64,000 nt of DNA from Gemmatimonadota bacterium (GTDB taxonomy: Bacteria; Gemmatimonadota; Gemmatimonadetes; Longimicrobiales; Gaopeijiaceae), in NCBI GenBank assembly GCA_022822325.1, contig JAJEBW010000018.1, positions 332,844 through 396,843 on the forward strand. Direction: 5' to 3'. The translations under genes and the position numbers were made by a program. The notes under the pieces were generated by a model. The model was not told the origin of the DNA. It saw only the letters and a program-made list of their open reading frames with translations, and made no database searches. Shown here piece after piece: positions 25,505 to 33,825 of the stretch (its first letter is position 1; each line of letters begins with the position of its first letter).

Positions 25505-25697
25505 TGGAGGATCTCTTTCCGATGCCGGTTCGTGGACATTCCCCGATGCGACCGCGGCGCCTGCGCCCGCGATTTTCGGGGACAGGGATTCAGGACGCGG
25601 AGTCGGGACGGAGTTTCGGTTCGAAAACCCGAAGATACGGACCCCGAAGTCGAACCGTCAAACCGGCGGAAGGGGCCAGGAGCCCGGGCACGGCGCC

Positions 25698-26936
25698 TCA
25701 TCGGGAAGCCCTCCGCCCCACCCGCTCCAGCGCCGCCACGATCGCAACCCCCGCCGCGAAGAGCGCTCCGGCCGACAGCGTTCCCGGTTCGCCGGCCATG
25801 GGCAGGCGCGCCACCTCGGCTCCCTGGGGCGAGATCTCCACGAAGGGCCACAGCTTGCGCAGCGATCCGGTCATCAGCCCGACCAGAACCGCCAAGGTCA
25901 CGTCGCGCCAGCGGGCGAAGAGGCGTTTCAGCATGCGCACGAAGGCGAGGAGACCGGTGGCCAGCGCCAGGATGAAGACGCCGACCGGGAGGACCGCGGC
26001 GGGATCGCGGAAGAAGACCAACGCATTGAGCGAGTGGAGGACGAAGTGGTAGAGCCCGAGCGTCAGCAGCACGAACGATCCCGAGACGCCGGGCAGCACC
26101 ATGGCTGAAATGGCCAGCAGTCCGCCGACGAAGAGCCAGAGGAGAGCCGGGTCGCGGCCGCCCGAGAGGGCGCGGTCCTGGTGGACGGTCGCCGGCAGCG
26201 GGGACTGGCCGACGAGGAGCGATCCGGGGGGAAGGTTGCCGTCCACGCCCGCCATTCGCGCGACGACATCGAGCTCCATGCGCGTGGCGCCGGCCGGTAC
26301 GGGGACTTCGGTGGCTGCGCCGAAGGCGATGTCGGGGCGCAGGCCGCCTCCCGGCGCGACCAGGGTGAGGGTGTGGGGGGCGAGGGCGAGGCCGGGGGGG
26401 GCGGGGGCGTCGAACTCGAGCGCGACGCCGCCGCGGGCATGTCCGCCGGAGGGCGTCGGCAGGGCGACGAACCAGGCGGTGAGGACCGCCGCGACCAGTG
26501 CAAGGAGCCCGCGCGAGGCGGTGCGTCGTTCGATCTGGCGAAGGGGGATCGAGACGGAGGCGAGGACCAGTCCCAGGAAGAAGGCGCGCATCGCGACCGG
26601 GTGGGAGGACAGAAGTTCCGGAAGGGTCCGGCTTCCCAGGAGAAAGGCGGGAAGCATGCCGGTGGCCAGCGCGAGCAACAGGAGGAGACGACGGGCGTCG
26701 CGTCGCTGCGGATGGGCGGCGAGGAGGTCGGGGCGGCCGATTCCGACCAGGGTGGCGCGGAGGAAGGATCCGTTGCGCAGAAGCGACAGCGTCCGCGGGC
26801 CCAGGCTCGCCACCGCGTCCACCAAGCGGCCGTAGATTCCCAGGACGAGCGCGATCGTCCCCCCGGAGACCCCGGGAACCACATCGGCCAGTCCCATGCA
26901 GAAACCGCGGGCGGCGTCGCCGAGCCAGCGCTTCAT
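25698..26936 (-). CDS. DUF368 membrane protein, probable polyprenyl-phosphate transporter (PopT family), with insertion
   Basis: A 412-residue polytopic membrane protein. DUF368 proteins (PopT) recycle undecaprenyl phosphate across the inner membrane for cell-wall and glycan synthesis. The two family signatures are clear: ADVVPGVSGGTIAL at about residues 17-30 and AMVLPGVSGSFVLL at about 278-291. The family is usually near 270-300 residues; the extra length is a mostly hydrophilic stretch of about 110 residues (about 160-270) between the two halves, with beta-rich segments such as HTLTLVAPGG and MELDVVARMAG, which suggests an added extracytoplasmic domain. The ATG overlaps the surE stop by 4 bases (ATGA), so the pair is coupled. 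Confidence 0.85.
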   Translation of the reverse strand: MKRWLGDAARGFCMGLADVVPGVSGGTIALVLGIYGRLVDAVASLGPRTLSLLRNGSFLRATLVGIGRPDLLAAHPQRRDARRLLLLLALATGMLPAFLLGSRTLPELLSSHPVAMRAFFLGLVLASVSIPLRQIERRTASRGLLALVAAVLTAWFVALPTPSGGHARGGVALEFDAPAPPGLALAPHTLTLVAPGGGLRPDIAFGAATEVPVPAGATRMELDVVARMAGVDGNLPPGSLLVGQSPLPATVHQDRALSGGRDPALLWLFVGGLLAISAMVLPGVSGSFVLLTLGLYHFVLHSLNALVFFRDPAAVLPVGVFILALATGLLAFVRMLKRLFARWRDVTLAVLVGLMTGSLRKLWPFVEISPQGAEVARLPMAGEPGTLSAGALFAAGVAIVAALERVGRRASR

Positions 26937-27730
26937 GACTCCCGGCCCGCCTCCGTCCCGCGCGCGCCGTCATCCCCCTCCGCCGACAACCGCAGATTCC
27001 AGCCGCGCACCTCCTCGATCAGGCGGTAGCTGGTCAGGTCCAGATGCAGCGGCGTGACCGAAATGTAGCCCTCTTCGATCGCGGAGTAGTCGCACTCGGG
27101 ACCGCCCTTCCACTGCATGACTCCCCCGCCGATCCAGTAGAATTCCCGTCCCCCCGGGTCCGGCGCCCGCTGGATCGAGTCGCGGTAGCGCCTCATTCCC
27201 AGATTCGTGACCCGGACGCCCCGCACCTCGGACGGCGCGCGCGCGGGCAGGTTGACATTCAGCAGTTCGTGTTCGGGGATCCCCTGGGCGACGAACTGCC
27301 GCAGCAGTCCGGCGACCACCGGCTGCCATCCCTCCACCTCTTCCACCCTCCGTCCGGTGTAGGAGAAGGCGACCGCCGGCACCCCCAGAATCGTGGCCTC
27401 CGTCGCCGCGGCGACCGTTCCCGAATACAGGACGTCTTCGCCCATGTTGGCCCCGGCGTTGATCCCCGAAACCACCAGATCCGGCGGCGGGCGCAGCAGC
27501 TCGTTGACGGCCAGGATGACGCAGTCGGTCGGGGTTCCGTCGACGATGGTGGTGCCGTCGTAGGTCTTGCGGGCGCGCAGCGGACGATGGAGGGTGAGCG
27601 CGTTGCTCGAACCGCTCTGCTCGCGGTCGGGGGCCACGACATCCACCGATCCGATCTCGTGCGCGGCCTCGGCCAGGACGCGAATTCCCGGCGAGAGGTA
27701 GCCGTCGTCGTTGGTGCAGAGGATTCGCAC
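26933..27730 (-). CDS. surE: 5'/3'-nucleotidase SurE
   Basis: A 265-residue SurE, a metal-dependent phosphatase of nucleoside 5'- and 3'-monophosphates (and sometimes polyphosphate). The metal ligands are visible in TNDDGYLSPG (Asp8, Asp9), EQSGSSNALT and SGINAGANMGEDVLYSGTV. Length matches the family. The start immediately follows the MerR gene (stop at 27732), a one-base gap, and the stop overlaps the DUF368 gene. The run MerR-surE-DUF368 appears to be one operon. Confidence 0.95.
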   Translation of the reverse strand: MRILCTNDDGYLSPGIRVLAEAAHEIGSVDVVAPDREQSGSSNALTLHRPLRARKTYDGTTIVDGTPTDCVILAVNELLRPPPDLVVSGINAGANMGEDVLYSGTVAAATEATILGVPAVAFSYTGRRVEEVEGWQPVVAGLLRQFVAQGIPEHELLNVNLPARAPSEVRGVRVTNLGMRRYRDSIQRAPDPGGREFYWIGGGVMQWKGGPECDYSAIEEGYISVTPLHLDLTSYRLIEEVRGWNLRLSAEGDDGARGTEAGRES

Positions 27731-27731
27731 T

Positions 27732-28118
27732 TTACGGTGCGCTCTCGTCCGATGCGCTCTCGTCGGCCGCGGGGATCGTCAGCTCCCGGCGCAGGGCGTC
27801 GAGCTCGTCGCGGATCGCGGCCAGGAGCGCGGGCGCGGCATTCACCTTGCGTCGTTCGGCGATCTCGCCCTCGCTGCGCATCCTGGCCAACTCCTTGCGG
27901 GCGCCGGCGATCGTGAACCGCTTTTCGTAAAGAAGTCGCTTCACCAGGAGGATCGTCTCGATCTCTCTCGCGCGATAGACCCGGTTGCCGCCGCTGTTCT
28001 TGGTCGGCGACAGCACGTCGAACTGGCTCTCCCAGTAGCGCAGCACATGAGGCTTCAGACCGGTCAGGTCGCTCGCCTCGCTGATCGAGTAATAGGTCTT
28101 GCGGACGATCGGTTCCAC
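27732..28118 (-). CDS. MerR-family transcriptional regulator
   Basis: A 128-residue MerR-type DNA-binding protein. The N-terminal winged helix YYSISEASDLTGLKPHVLRYWE is typical, with GNRVYRAREIETIL as the wing and next helices. A helical stretch follows to about residue 115; no cysteine metal site or drug-binding domain is present. Proteins of this short form often act in housekeeping contexts near lipid or cell-wall genes. It is 105 bases downstream of gpsA on the same strand and directly precedes surE. Confidence 0.88.
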   Translation of the reverse strand: MEPIVRKTYYSISEASDLTGLKPHVLRYWESQFDVLSPTKNSGGNRVYRAREIETILLVKRLLYEKRFTIAGARKELARMRSEGEIAERRKVNAAPALLAAIRDELDALRRELTIPAADESASDESAP

Positions 28119-28223
28119 GATTCTCCTCTTCGGCTTCGGTCGCGGCCCTCTTCGCCCGCGGGAGGTCCGATTCCAAGCCCGGCCCGGTCCCGATTCCGCG
28201 CGGGGAGGTTCGTTGGCCGAAGT

Positions 28224-29282
28224 TCAGCCCTCGGCAGACAATGTATCAGCGTTCTCCGGCTTCGGTTCGCGGGTCATCAGCCGGTGCAGCGCCTCGTTGG
28301 GGTCGGCTCCCACGGCCACGATCCGGTGTACCTCGGCCGATACCGGCATCTCCACCCCGAGGCGGCGGGACAGCCGGTGAACGGCGCGGGCCGTGGCCAC
28401 CCCCTCGGCGACGGTCCGCTTCTCGCGCATGATCTCGCCGATCGCGCGGCCGCGCCCCAGCTCGTACCCGACGGTGCGGTTCCGGCTCAGTCCCCCGGTG
28501 CAGGTGAGGACCAGGTCGCCCATCCCGGCGAGTCCCGCGAAGGTGGCGCTCTCGGCTCCCATCGCCACCCCCAGGCGGCTCATTTCGGCCAGTCCGCGGG
28601 TCATCAGCGCCGCCACCGCGTTGTGCCCGAGCTCCAGCCCCGCGGCCACCCCCGCGGCCAGCGCGATCACATTCTTCAGCGCTCCCCCCAGCTCCACGCC
28701 GATCACGTCGGGATTGGTGTAGACGCGAAAGCGGTCGGTCTGGAAGAGGGCCTGCATCCGGAGCCGCGCCCGCTCGGAACGGCTCGCGACGACCACCGCG
28801 GTGGGGGTTCCGGCGATCACCTCGCGGGCGAAGCTGGGACCGGAGAGCACGCAGAGGCGACGCGCCTGCTCCGGGGGCAGAAGGCCGGCGAAGATCTCGT
28901 CCATGCGGCGCAGCGTCGCGATCTCGATTCCCTTCGATGCGCTCACCACCGTGGCCTGCGGGGGCATGTGGGGCGCGGCCTCGGCCAGCACCGCGACGGA
29001 ATGCTGCACCGGACAGACCCAGACCACGACCTCGGCGTCCGCCAGCGCGGTGGCCAGCGAGTTCGTCAGCGACAGCCGCTTGCGATCGAGCGCCGCCCCT
29101 TCGAGATAGAGCGCGTTCTCGCCCCGCCGCCGGAAGGATTCCACAACCTCTTCTTCGCGCGCCCAGAGCCGCACCCGCGCGCCCCGCTGCGCAAGATGAT
29201 TGGCCAGCGTCGTTCCCCAAGCTCCCGCGCCGACCACCCCGACTCGCGCGGCGGTTCGCTTCCCCTGCGTGGGCTCGGTCAT
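28224..29282 (-). CDS. gpsA: NAD(P)-dependent glycerol-3-phosphate dehydrogenase
   Basis: A 352-residue GpsA making sn-glycerol-3-phosphate, the backbone of phospholipids, from dihydroxyacetone phosphate. The nucleotide fold is VGVVGAGAWGTTLANHLA; SASKGIE, LSGPSFAREV, GALKNVIALAAG (catalytic Lys) and AGMGDLVLTCT are family motifs. The ATG start overlaps the plsY stop (ATGA). Co-expression with plsY couples synthesis of glycerol-3-phosphate to its first acylation. Confidence 0.96.
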   Translation of the reverse strand: MTEPTQGKRTAARVGVVGAGAWGTTLANHLAQRGARVRLWAREEEVVESFRRRGENALYLEGAALDRKRLSLTNSLATALADAEVVVWVCPVQHSVAVLAEAAPHMPPQATVVSASKGIEIATLRRMDEIFAGLLPPEQARRLCVLSGPSFAREVIAGTPTAVVVASRSERARLRMQALFQTDRFRVYTNPDVIGVELGGALKNVIALAAGVAAGLELGHNAVAALMTRGLAEMSRLGVAMGAESATFAGLAGMGDLVLTCTGGLSRNRTVGYELGRGRAIGEIMREKRTVAEGVATARAVHRLSRRLGVEMPVSAEVHRIVAVGADPNEALHRLMTREPKPENADTLSAEG

Positions 29283-29929
29283 CCCTTGCCCCCCTTCCCC
29301 TCCCCGATCGACGGCTCCCCGCCCGCCCTGAGCCTCCGGATATTGGAGCGGTGCGCCCAGATCACGAAGGCGGCCATTCCCAGGAGGAAGACCAGAAGCG
29401 GCGTTCCCGGCGGATCCACGGTTTCGGCCGCGATGCGGGGAAGCGCCGCCGCGAACAGGGGGACCGAGAGGGCGGCGGCCATCGAAGCCACCGAGACCTT
29501 CCGCGAGGCCAGCAGCGCGACGACCCAGCAGAGGACGCCCGCGGCGGCGGCGAAGGGCGCGACGGCGAGCAGCACTCCGGCGCTGGTGGCCACCCCCTTG
29601 CCCCCTCGAAATCGCACCCAGAGCGAGAACGAATGGCCCAGAATCGCCGCGGCTCCATAGACGATGCCCCCCCACGCCTCGGGATGGCCGTCGAGCTGGG
29701 GGAACCAGAATGCGGGAGCGAATCCCTTGAAGACGTCGAAGAGGCCGACCGGAATCGCCGCGCCCCAGCCGAGATTGCGCTGCACGTTGGTGGCGCCGAG
29801 GTTGCCGCTTCCCAGGGTGCGGAGATCCTTGCCGTAGAACGCCAGCGCGGTCCAGTGCGAGGCGGGAATCGATCCGGCCAGGTAGGCGGCGACGACCAGA
29901 GAGGCGAGAGTCGGGGATGCCTGGGTCAT
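29279..29929 (-). CDS. plsY: Acyl-phosphate:glycerol-3-phosphate acyltransferase
   Basis: A 216-residue polytopic membrane enzyme that acylates glycerol-3-phosphate from acyl-phosphate, the first step of phosphatidic acid synthesis. The three PlsY motifs are present: GSIPASHW near the N-terminus, GSGNLGATNVQRNLG, and GHSFSLWVRFRGGKGVAT. The protein overlaps der upstream and gpsA downstream by ATGA. The C-terminal tail is short, basic and glycine-rich. Confidence 0.96.
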   Translation of the reverse strand: MTQASPTLASLVVAAYLAGSIPASHWTALAFYGKDLRTLGSGNLGATNVQRNLGWGAAIPVGLFDVFKGFAPAFWFPQLDGHPEAWGGIVYGAAAILGHSFSLWVRFRGGKGVATSAGVLLAVAPFAAAAGVLCWVVALLASRKVSVASMAAALSVPLFAAALPRIAAETVDPPGTPLLVFLLGMAAFVIWAHRSNIRRLRAGGEPSIGEGKGGKG

Positions 29930-31245
29930 GGGTCGCGCGTGCTCTTGCGGAGGCGGATGCGCAGGGGTACGCCGACGAAGTCCCAGCGGTCGCGCAGCGC
30001 GTTGGCGAAGTAGCGGCGATAGTGAGTGGGCACCGCGTCGGGGATGTTCGCGAAGAGGACGAAGGTGGGGGGACGGGTGTCCGCCTGGGTCGCGTACCTG
30101 ATTCGCACCGGGCGCCCGCGGGAGTGCGGCGGCGGCAGTCGCCGGGTGATCTCCTCGACCGCTTCGTTGACCCGCGAGGTGGCGACGCGAAAGTTGCGCC
30201 GCTCGTGCACGGTCAGGACGAGGTCCAGGGTGCGGCGGGCCCTGAGTCCGGTCAGCGCCGAAGCGAAGAGGAAGGGAACATGCGCCAGGAAGGGGGTCCG
30301 CGCCACGGCTCGCCGCCGAAAGTCCTCCGCGGTGCCGGTTTCCTTCTTGACCAGATCCCACTTGTTGCACATGACGACGAGTCCGCAGCCGGCCTCCCAG
30401 GCAGTCTCCGCCACCCTGACGTCCTGCATGTGAAGTCCTCCCGCGGCATCCACCACCACCAGGCAAACCTCGGCGTCGCTTACCACGCGCTCGGTGCGGA
30501 GACGGCTGTAGTATTCGACCGAATCCCGGATGCGGGCGTGGCGGCGCAGTCCGGCGGTGTCGACGAAGGTGAGCGAGCGGCCATGGTAGTTCATGGCGAG
30601 GTCGACCGGATCGCGCGTGGTCCCCGGCTCGGGGCTCACCACCACGCGGTCCTCGCCGAAGAGACGGTTGACCAGGGTGGACTTGCCCGCGTTGGGTTTC
30701 CCGATGACCGCGACGCGAATGTCGTCGGTGCGCGTCTTCTCCTCCTGCTGGGGCAGGAGTGGAAGGAGGGCGTCGAGAAGGTCGCCGAAGCCGCGGCCCG
30801 AGATCGCGCTGACAGGGTGGGGAGCGCCCATGCCGAGCGCCCAGAACTCCAGGTGCGAGCTCTCGGCGGGAAGATTGTCCACCTTGTTGACGGCGAGCAG
30901 GACCGGTCGCGCGCTTCGCCGCAGCACCTCCGCCAGCCGTTCGTCGAGGGGATGGATCCCGGTGCGGGAATCGACCAGGAAGACCACCGCGTCGGCCTCC
31001 CGCACCGCGGTCATGGCCTGTTCCCGGATCAGGCGGTCCATTTCGCGGTCGGATCCCTCCACCACCCCGCCGGTGTCCACCACCATGAAGCTCCGTCCCG
31101 TCCACTCGGCCCGGGCGAAGTTGCGGTCGCGGGTCACCCCCGGCGTATCGTCCACGATCGCGATGCGGCGGCCGACGGCGCGGTTGAAGAAGGTGGACTT
31201 GCCCACATTGGGGCGTCCCACCACGGCCACGACCGGGAGCGCCAT
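29926..31245 (-). CDS. der: Ribosome-assembly GTPase Der (EngA)
   Basis: A 439-residue tandem GTPase needed for 50S assembly. The first G domain has GRPNVGKST, DTPGVTRDR, VDTGG and NKVD; the second has GKPNAGKST at about residue 183, TTRDPVD, VDTAGLR and NKWDLV; a KH-like domain (about 355-439) ends the protein. The stop of the radical-SAM gene is directly adjacent (31246), and the der stop overlaps the plsY start. Confidence 0.97.
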   Translation of the reverse strand: MALPVVAVVGRPNVGKSTFFNRAVGRRIAIVDDTPGVTRDRNFARAEWTGRSFMVVDTGGVVEGSDREMDRLIREQAMTAVREADAVVFLVDSRTGIHPLDERLAEVLRRSARPVLLAVNKVDNLPAESSHLEFWALGMGAPHPVSAISGRGFGDLLDALLPLLPQQEEKTRTDDIRVAVIGKPNAGKSTLVNRLFGEDRVVVSPEPGTTRDPVDLAMNYHGRSLTFVDTAGLRRHARIRDSVEYYSRLRTERVVSDAEVCLVVVDAAGGLHMQDVRVAETAWEAGCGLVVMCNKWDLVKKETGTAEDFRRRAVARTPFLAHVPFLFASALTGLRARRTLDLVLTVHERRNFRVATSRVNEAVEEITRRLPPPHSRGRPVRIRYATQADTRPPTFVLFANIPDAVPTHYRRYFANALRDRWDFVGVPLRIRLRKSTRDP

Positions 31246-32661
31246 CTATCCGCGCCCGGTCCCGGAGACGATCGCCCCGTCCCGAACCGTCACGTCGTCT
31301 CGCCCGCGGCCGGCCTCGCGGTGGATCGTTTCATCGGCAAAGGTCCCGGCGTCCGGCGTCCGGCGGGCGGCCGTTGCGTCCATGGGCGCACCCCCCATGA
31401 TCGTCTCGACCAGCTCGTCCCCGATGCGCACCCGGGCGGGCGCCAGCCGCGCGGCCAGCTCGCCGAGCGCGAAGCCGTCGATGAAGAGGTCGTCGTCGTT
31501 CAGGGCGGTGGCCGGGAGAAGGACAAGGTCGCCGCTCCGGGAGCCATGCAGGCTGGCGGCGATGTCGCGGCCGGGAAGCAGTCCCGCAACCGTGACGGTC
31601 GGCCCGAAGTAGCGGTTCTCCACGGGGACGATCGCGACGCGGCTCTCGGTCCGCTCCGCAATGCAGGGCGCGAAGTCCTCGAAGTAGGGCGCCATCGAGG
31701 GACCGGTCACGATTCGCACCCGTTCCACCCCCGGCAGCGGCGCCAGCCGTCCCCTGCGCGCCGCGAAGGAATCCAGCAGCGTGCGCACCGCCCCCACCCC
31801 GTTCTCGCGCAGCGGCCAGTCGTCGTAGTATTCCCCGGGAGGCGGGTTCATGCCCGCGATCAGAAAGAGCTCGTCGGCCGCGTAGCACCAGTGATGCCCG
31901 CGTTCATCCCGGACGGCGGCGCGGATGGCCTCGGTCTGGCGAATCGCGCGGCGCGCCTCGTGCGACATAAGCAATCGCACCGGACGCCCCAGGTTGTAGC
32001 GGGTCAGTCCCACCGGCACCACCGACAGCGAGAGGATGCCCGGACCCAGCGCCTTCAACTCTCGAATCGTGCGATCCAGCTCTCCGCCGTCGTTCCATTC
32101 GGGGCAGAGGACGACCTGCGTGTGCAGCTCCAGGCCCCCGTCGAGCAGGGTGGCGAGCTGCTCGAGGATGAGCCCGGCGCGGTCGTTCTTCAACATGCGT
32201 GCGCGCAGCCCCGGATTGGTGGCGTGGACGCTCACATAGAGGGGCGAGATGCGCTGGTCGACGAGACGCTGGAGTCCGCGAGGTCCCAGATTGGTCAGGG
32301 TGACGTAGGAGCCGTAGGTGAAGGAGAGGCGGAAATCGTCGTCGCGGAGCCAGAGGGGGGCGCGGGCGTCGGGCGGATTGCCGTCAATGAAGCAGAAGAC
32401 GCACTCGTTGGCGCATTCGCGTATGGTGTCGCGTGCCGGAACGATCCCCAGACTCTCCGCGGGATCGCGCGAAATCTCGCAATGGAGGGGGGTTCCATCG
32501 GGTTCCATCGCCTCGATGGCAAGCTCTTCGCCGGCGGTCAGGAAGTGGAAGTCGATCGAATCGCGGACCCGCTCCCCATTGACCTTCAGGATCCGGGTGC
32601 CAATTCGGAGCTCCAGCGTCTCCGCGATCGAACCCGCGCCGATCTCTCCGATGCGCACCAC
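31246..32661 (-). CDS. DUF512 family protein (PDZ-like plus radical-SAM-type cysteine motif)
   Basis: A 471-residue protein. A PDZ-like domain (about 1-65, IGEIGAGSIAETLELRIGTR, ILKVNGERVRDSIDF) precedes the motif CANECVFCF, a CX3CX2C arrangement expected to hold a 4Fe-4S cluster as in radical-SAM proteins, then the DUF512 C-terminal domain. This family is widespread and often lies next to der, as here, but its substrate is unknown. I chose GTG at 32661 with GAGGAG ten bases upstream; a second GTG follows at 32658. Translation from further upstream would give a non-homologous arginine-rich extension. Confidence 0.85.
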   Translation of the reverse strand: MVRIGEIGAGSIAETLELRIGTRILKVNGERVRDSIDFHFLTAGEELAIEAMEPDGTPLHCEISRDPAESLGIVPARDTIRECANECVFCFIDGNPPDARAPLWLRDDDFRLSFTYGSYVTLTNLGPRGLQRLVDQRISPLYVSVHATNPGLRARMLKNDRAGLILEQLATLLDGGLELHTQVVLCPEWNDGGELDRTIRELKALGPGILSLSVVPVGLTRYNLGRPVRLLMSHEARRAIRQTEAIRAAVRDERGHHWCYAADELFLIAGMNPPPGEYYDDWPLRENGVGAVRTLLDSFAARRGRLAPLPGVERVRIVTGPSMAPYFEDFAPCIAERTESRVAIVPVENRYFGPTVTVAGLLPGRDIAASLHGSRSGDLVLLPATALNDDDLFIDGFALGELAARLAPARVRIGDELVETIMGGAPMDATAARRTPDAGTFADETIHREAGRGRDDVTVRDGAIVSGTGRG

Positions 32662-32731
32662 TCGGCGGTAACTCCTCGCGCTCCCCGGACGCCATGCCTC
32701 CCCCGCCGCGGCCGCCCTTCGCGCGCGACCT

Positions 32732-33604
32732 TTAGCGGTGGCGGGAGAGCATCTCCTGGAAGAGGATGTGATTGCGAATCGGCTGCCAGGTGTAGCGTGT
32801 GGCCAGCGTGTTGACGGTGACCAGCGTCGAGCTCCGGACGAGCGATTCCAGAAGCTCCACCGCGCGCTCCACGTCGCCCATCTCGGCGTAGGTTTGCGCC
32901 CACCGGCGCTGCACCGAGGGACGTTCGTCGTCGCTGACCGGCATCGCCATCGCGATCTCGAGAGCGGCGCGGGCGTCGGCCATGCGTCCGGCCCGGGCCA
33001 GGTTGCGCGCATACTGTCCCTGCCAGTTGGCCTGCGCGTCGGGGTTCGGGAACTCCAGCGGATTGCGGTCCCACGCCGCGACGAGTTCGCCCCAGAGGAT
33101 GCGCGATTCATGCTGGCGACCCGCCACCCGGTGGACCCAGGCCTTCTCCGCCAGACAGGGGCAACGGAAATCGGGATCGGGATGCTCTTCGCTGAAGGAG
33201 AGGATCATTTCGTCGTACTCGCCCCCGATCAGCAACTCCGGAAAGTTGTTGATGACCGATGCGACCTGTTGCGGAGTCATCCGAATGCGCGCAAGGGCGT
33301 CGCGAAAGGCGCGCTGCATGCCGTTGACGCCGCCCCCGGAGGCCAGCGCGAAGAAGAGTTTCTCGGTCACCCAGGCGTTGTCCACCTGTTGGAGGGCGTC
33401 GGTCGCCCGTCCCAGCAACTCCTCGGCGACGCCGAACTCCCCGAGGAGCCGCGCGGCGGCGACGCCCCGCATCAGCACGCTGAAGTCGAACGATTCCTCG
33501 GCCTCCTGGATCCGGCGCGCGAGCTCGTCGGTCGGCGTCTGGGCGTTGGCCACCGCCGGCAGCGCGAGAAAGAAGAGGGCAAGCAAGGGAAGGAAACGAC
33601 GCAT
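32732..33604 (-). CDS. Exported TPR-containing protein of unknown function
   Basis: A 290-residue protein with a clear signal peptide (MRRFLPLLALFFLALPAVANAQ) and a helical, TPR-like body (e.g. RMADARAALEIAMAMP and GDVERAVELLESLV). One CPC pair (FRCPCLAEK) stands in the middle. The start at 33604 is preceded by GTGGAGG; an ATG four codons upstream is possible. It lies between the DUF512 gene (70 bases downstream) and tRNA-Gly. No enzyme motif is visible. Confidence 0.75.
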   Translation of the reverse strand: MRRFLPLLALFFLALPAVANAQTPTDELARRIQEAEESFDFSVLMRGVAAARLLGEFGVAEELLGRATDALQQVDNAWVTEKLFFALASGGGVNGMQRAFRDALARIRMTPQQVASVINNFPELLIGGEYDEMILSFSEEHPDPDFRCPCLAEKAWVHRVAGRQHESRILWGELVAAWDRNPLEFPNPDAQANWQGQYARNLARAGRMADARAALEIAMAMPVSDDERPSVQRRWAQTYAEMGDVERAVELLESLVRSSTLVTVNTLATRYTWQPIRNHILFQEMLSRHR

Positions 33605-33708
33605 GGCTGCCTCCACGGGTTGAGGTGAATGGTTTCCGGATTGTGATGTGAACCCGGTTCGTCAAGCTACGCCGCCATGCCCCCCGGGGCCAACCGGGGG
33701 CGTACAAG

Positions 33709-33781
33709 AGCGGGAGACGGGACTCGAACCCGCGACCCTCAGCTTGGGAAGCTGATGCTCTACCGACTGAGCTACTCCCGC
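33709..33781 (-). tRNA. tRNA-Gly (anticodon CCC)
   Basis: On the minus strand the acceptor GCGGGAG pairs with CTCCCGC. The D-arm is GCTCAGTCGGTAGAGC, the anticodon stem TCAGC/GCTGA has loop TTCCCAA (anticodon CCC, reading GGG), and the T-arm is CGGG-TTCGAGT-CCCG. The 3' CCA is not encoded. Confidence 0.97.
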
Positions 33782-33825
33782 TGGAACCGTGCCGCCCCCG
33801 ACGACTCCGGCAATGTCGGCGACCG

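Noticed and set aside
22976..25975. A 999-residue plus-strand open frame
   Set aside because: It is the antisense of the Cache-barrel gene, which has a signal peptide, domains and barrel. GC-rich codon bias leaves the opposite frame open.
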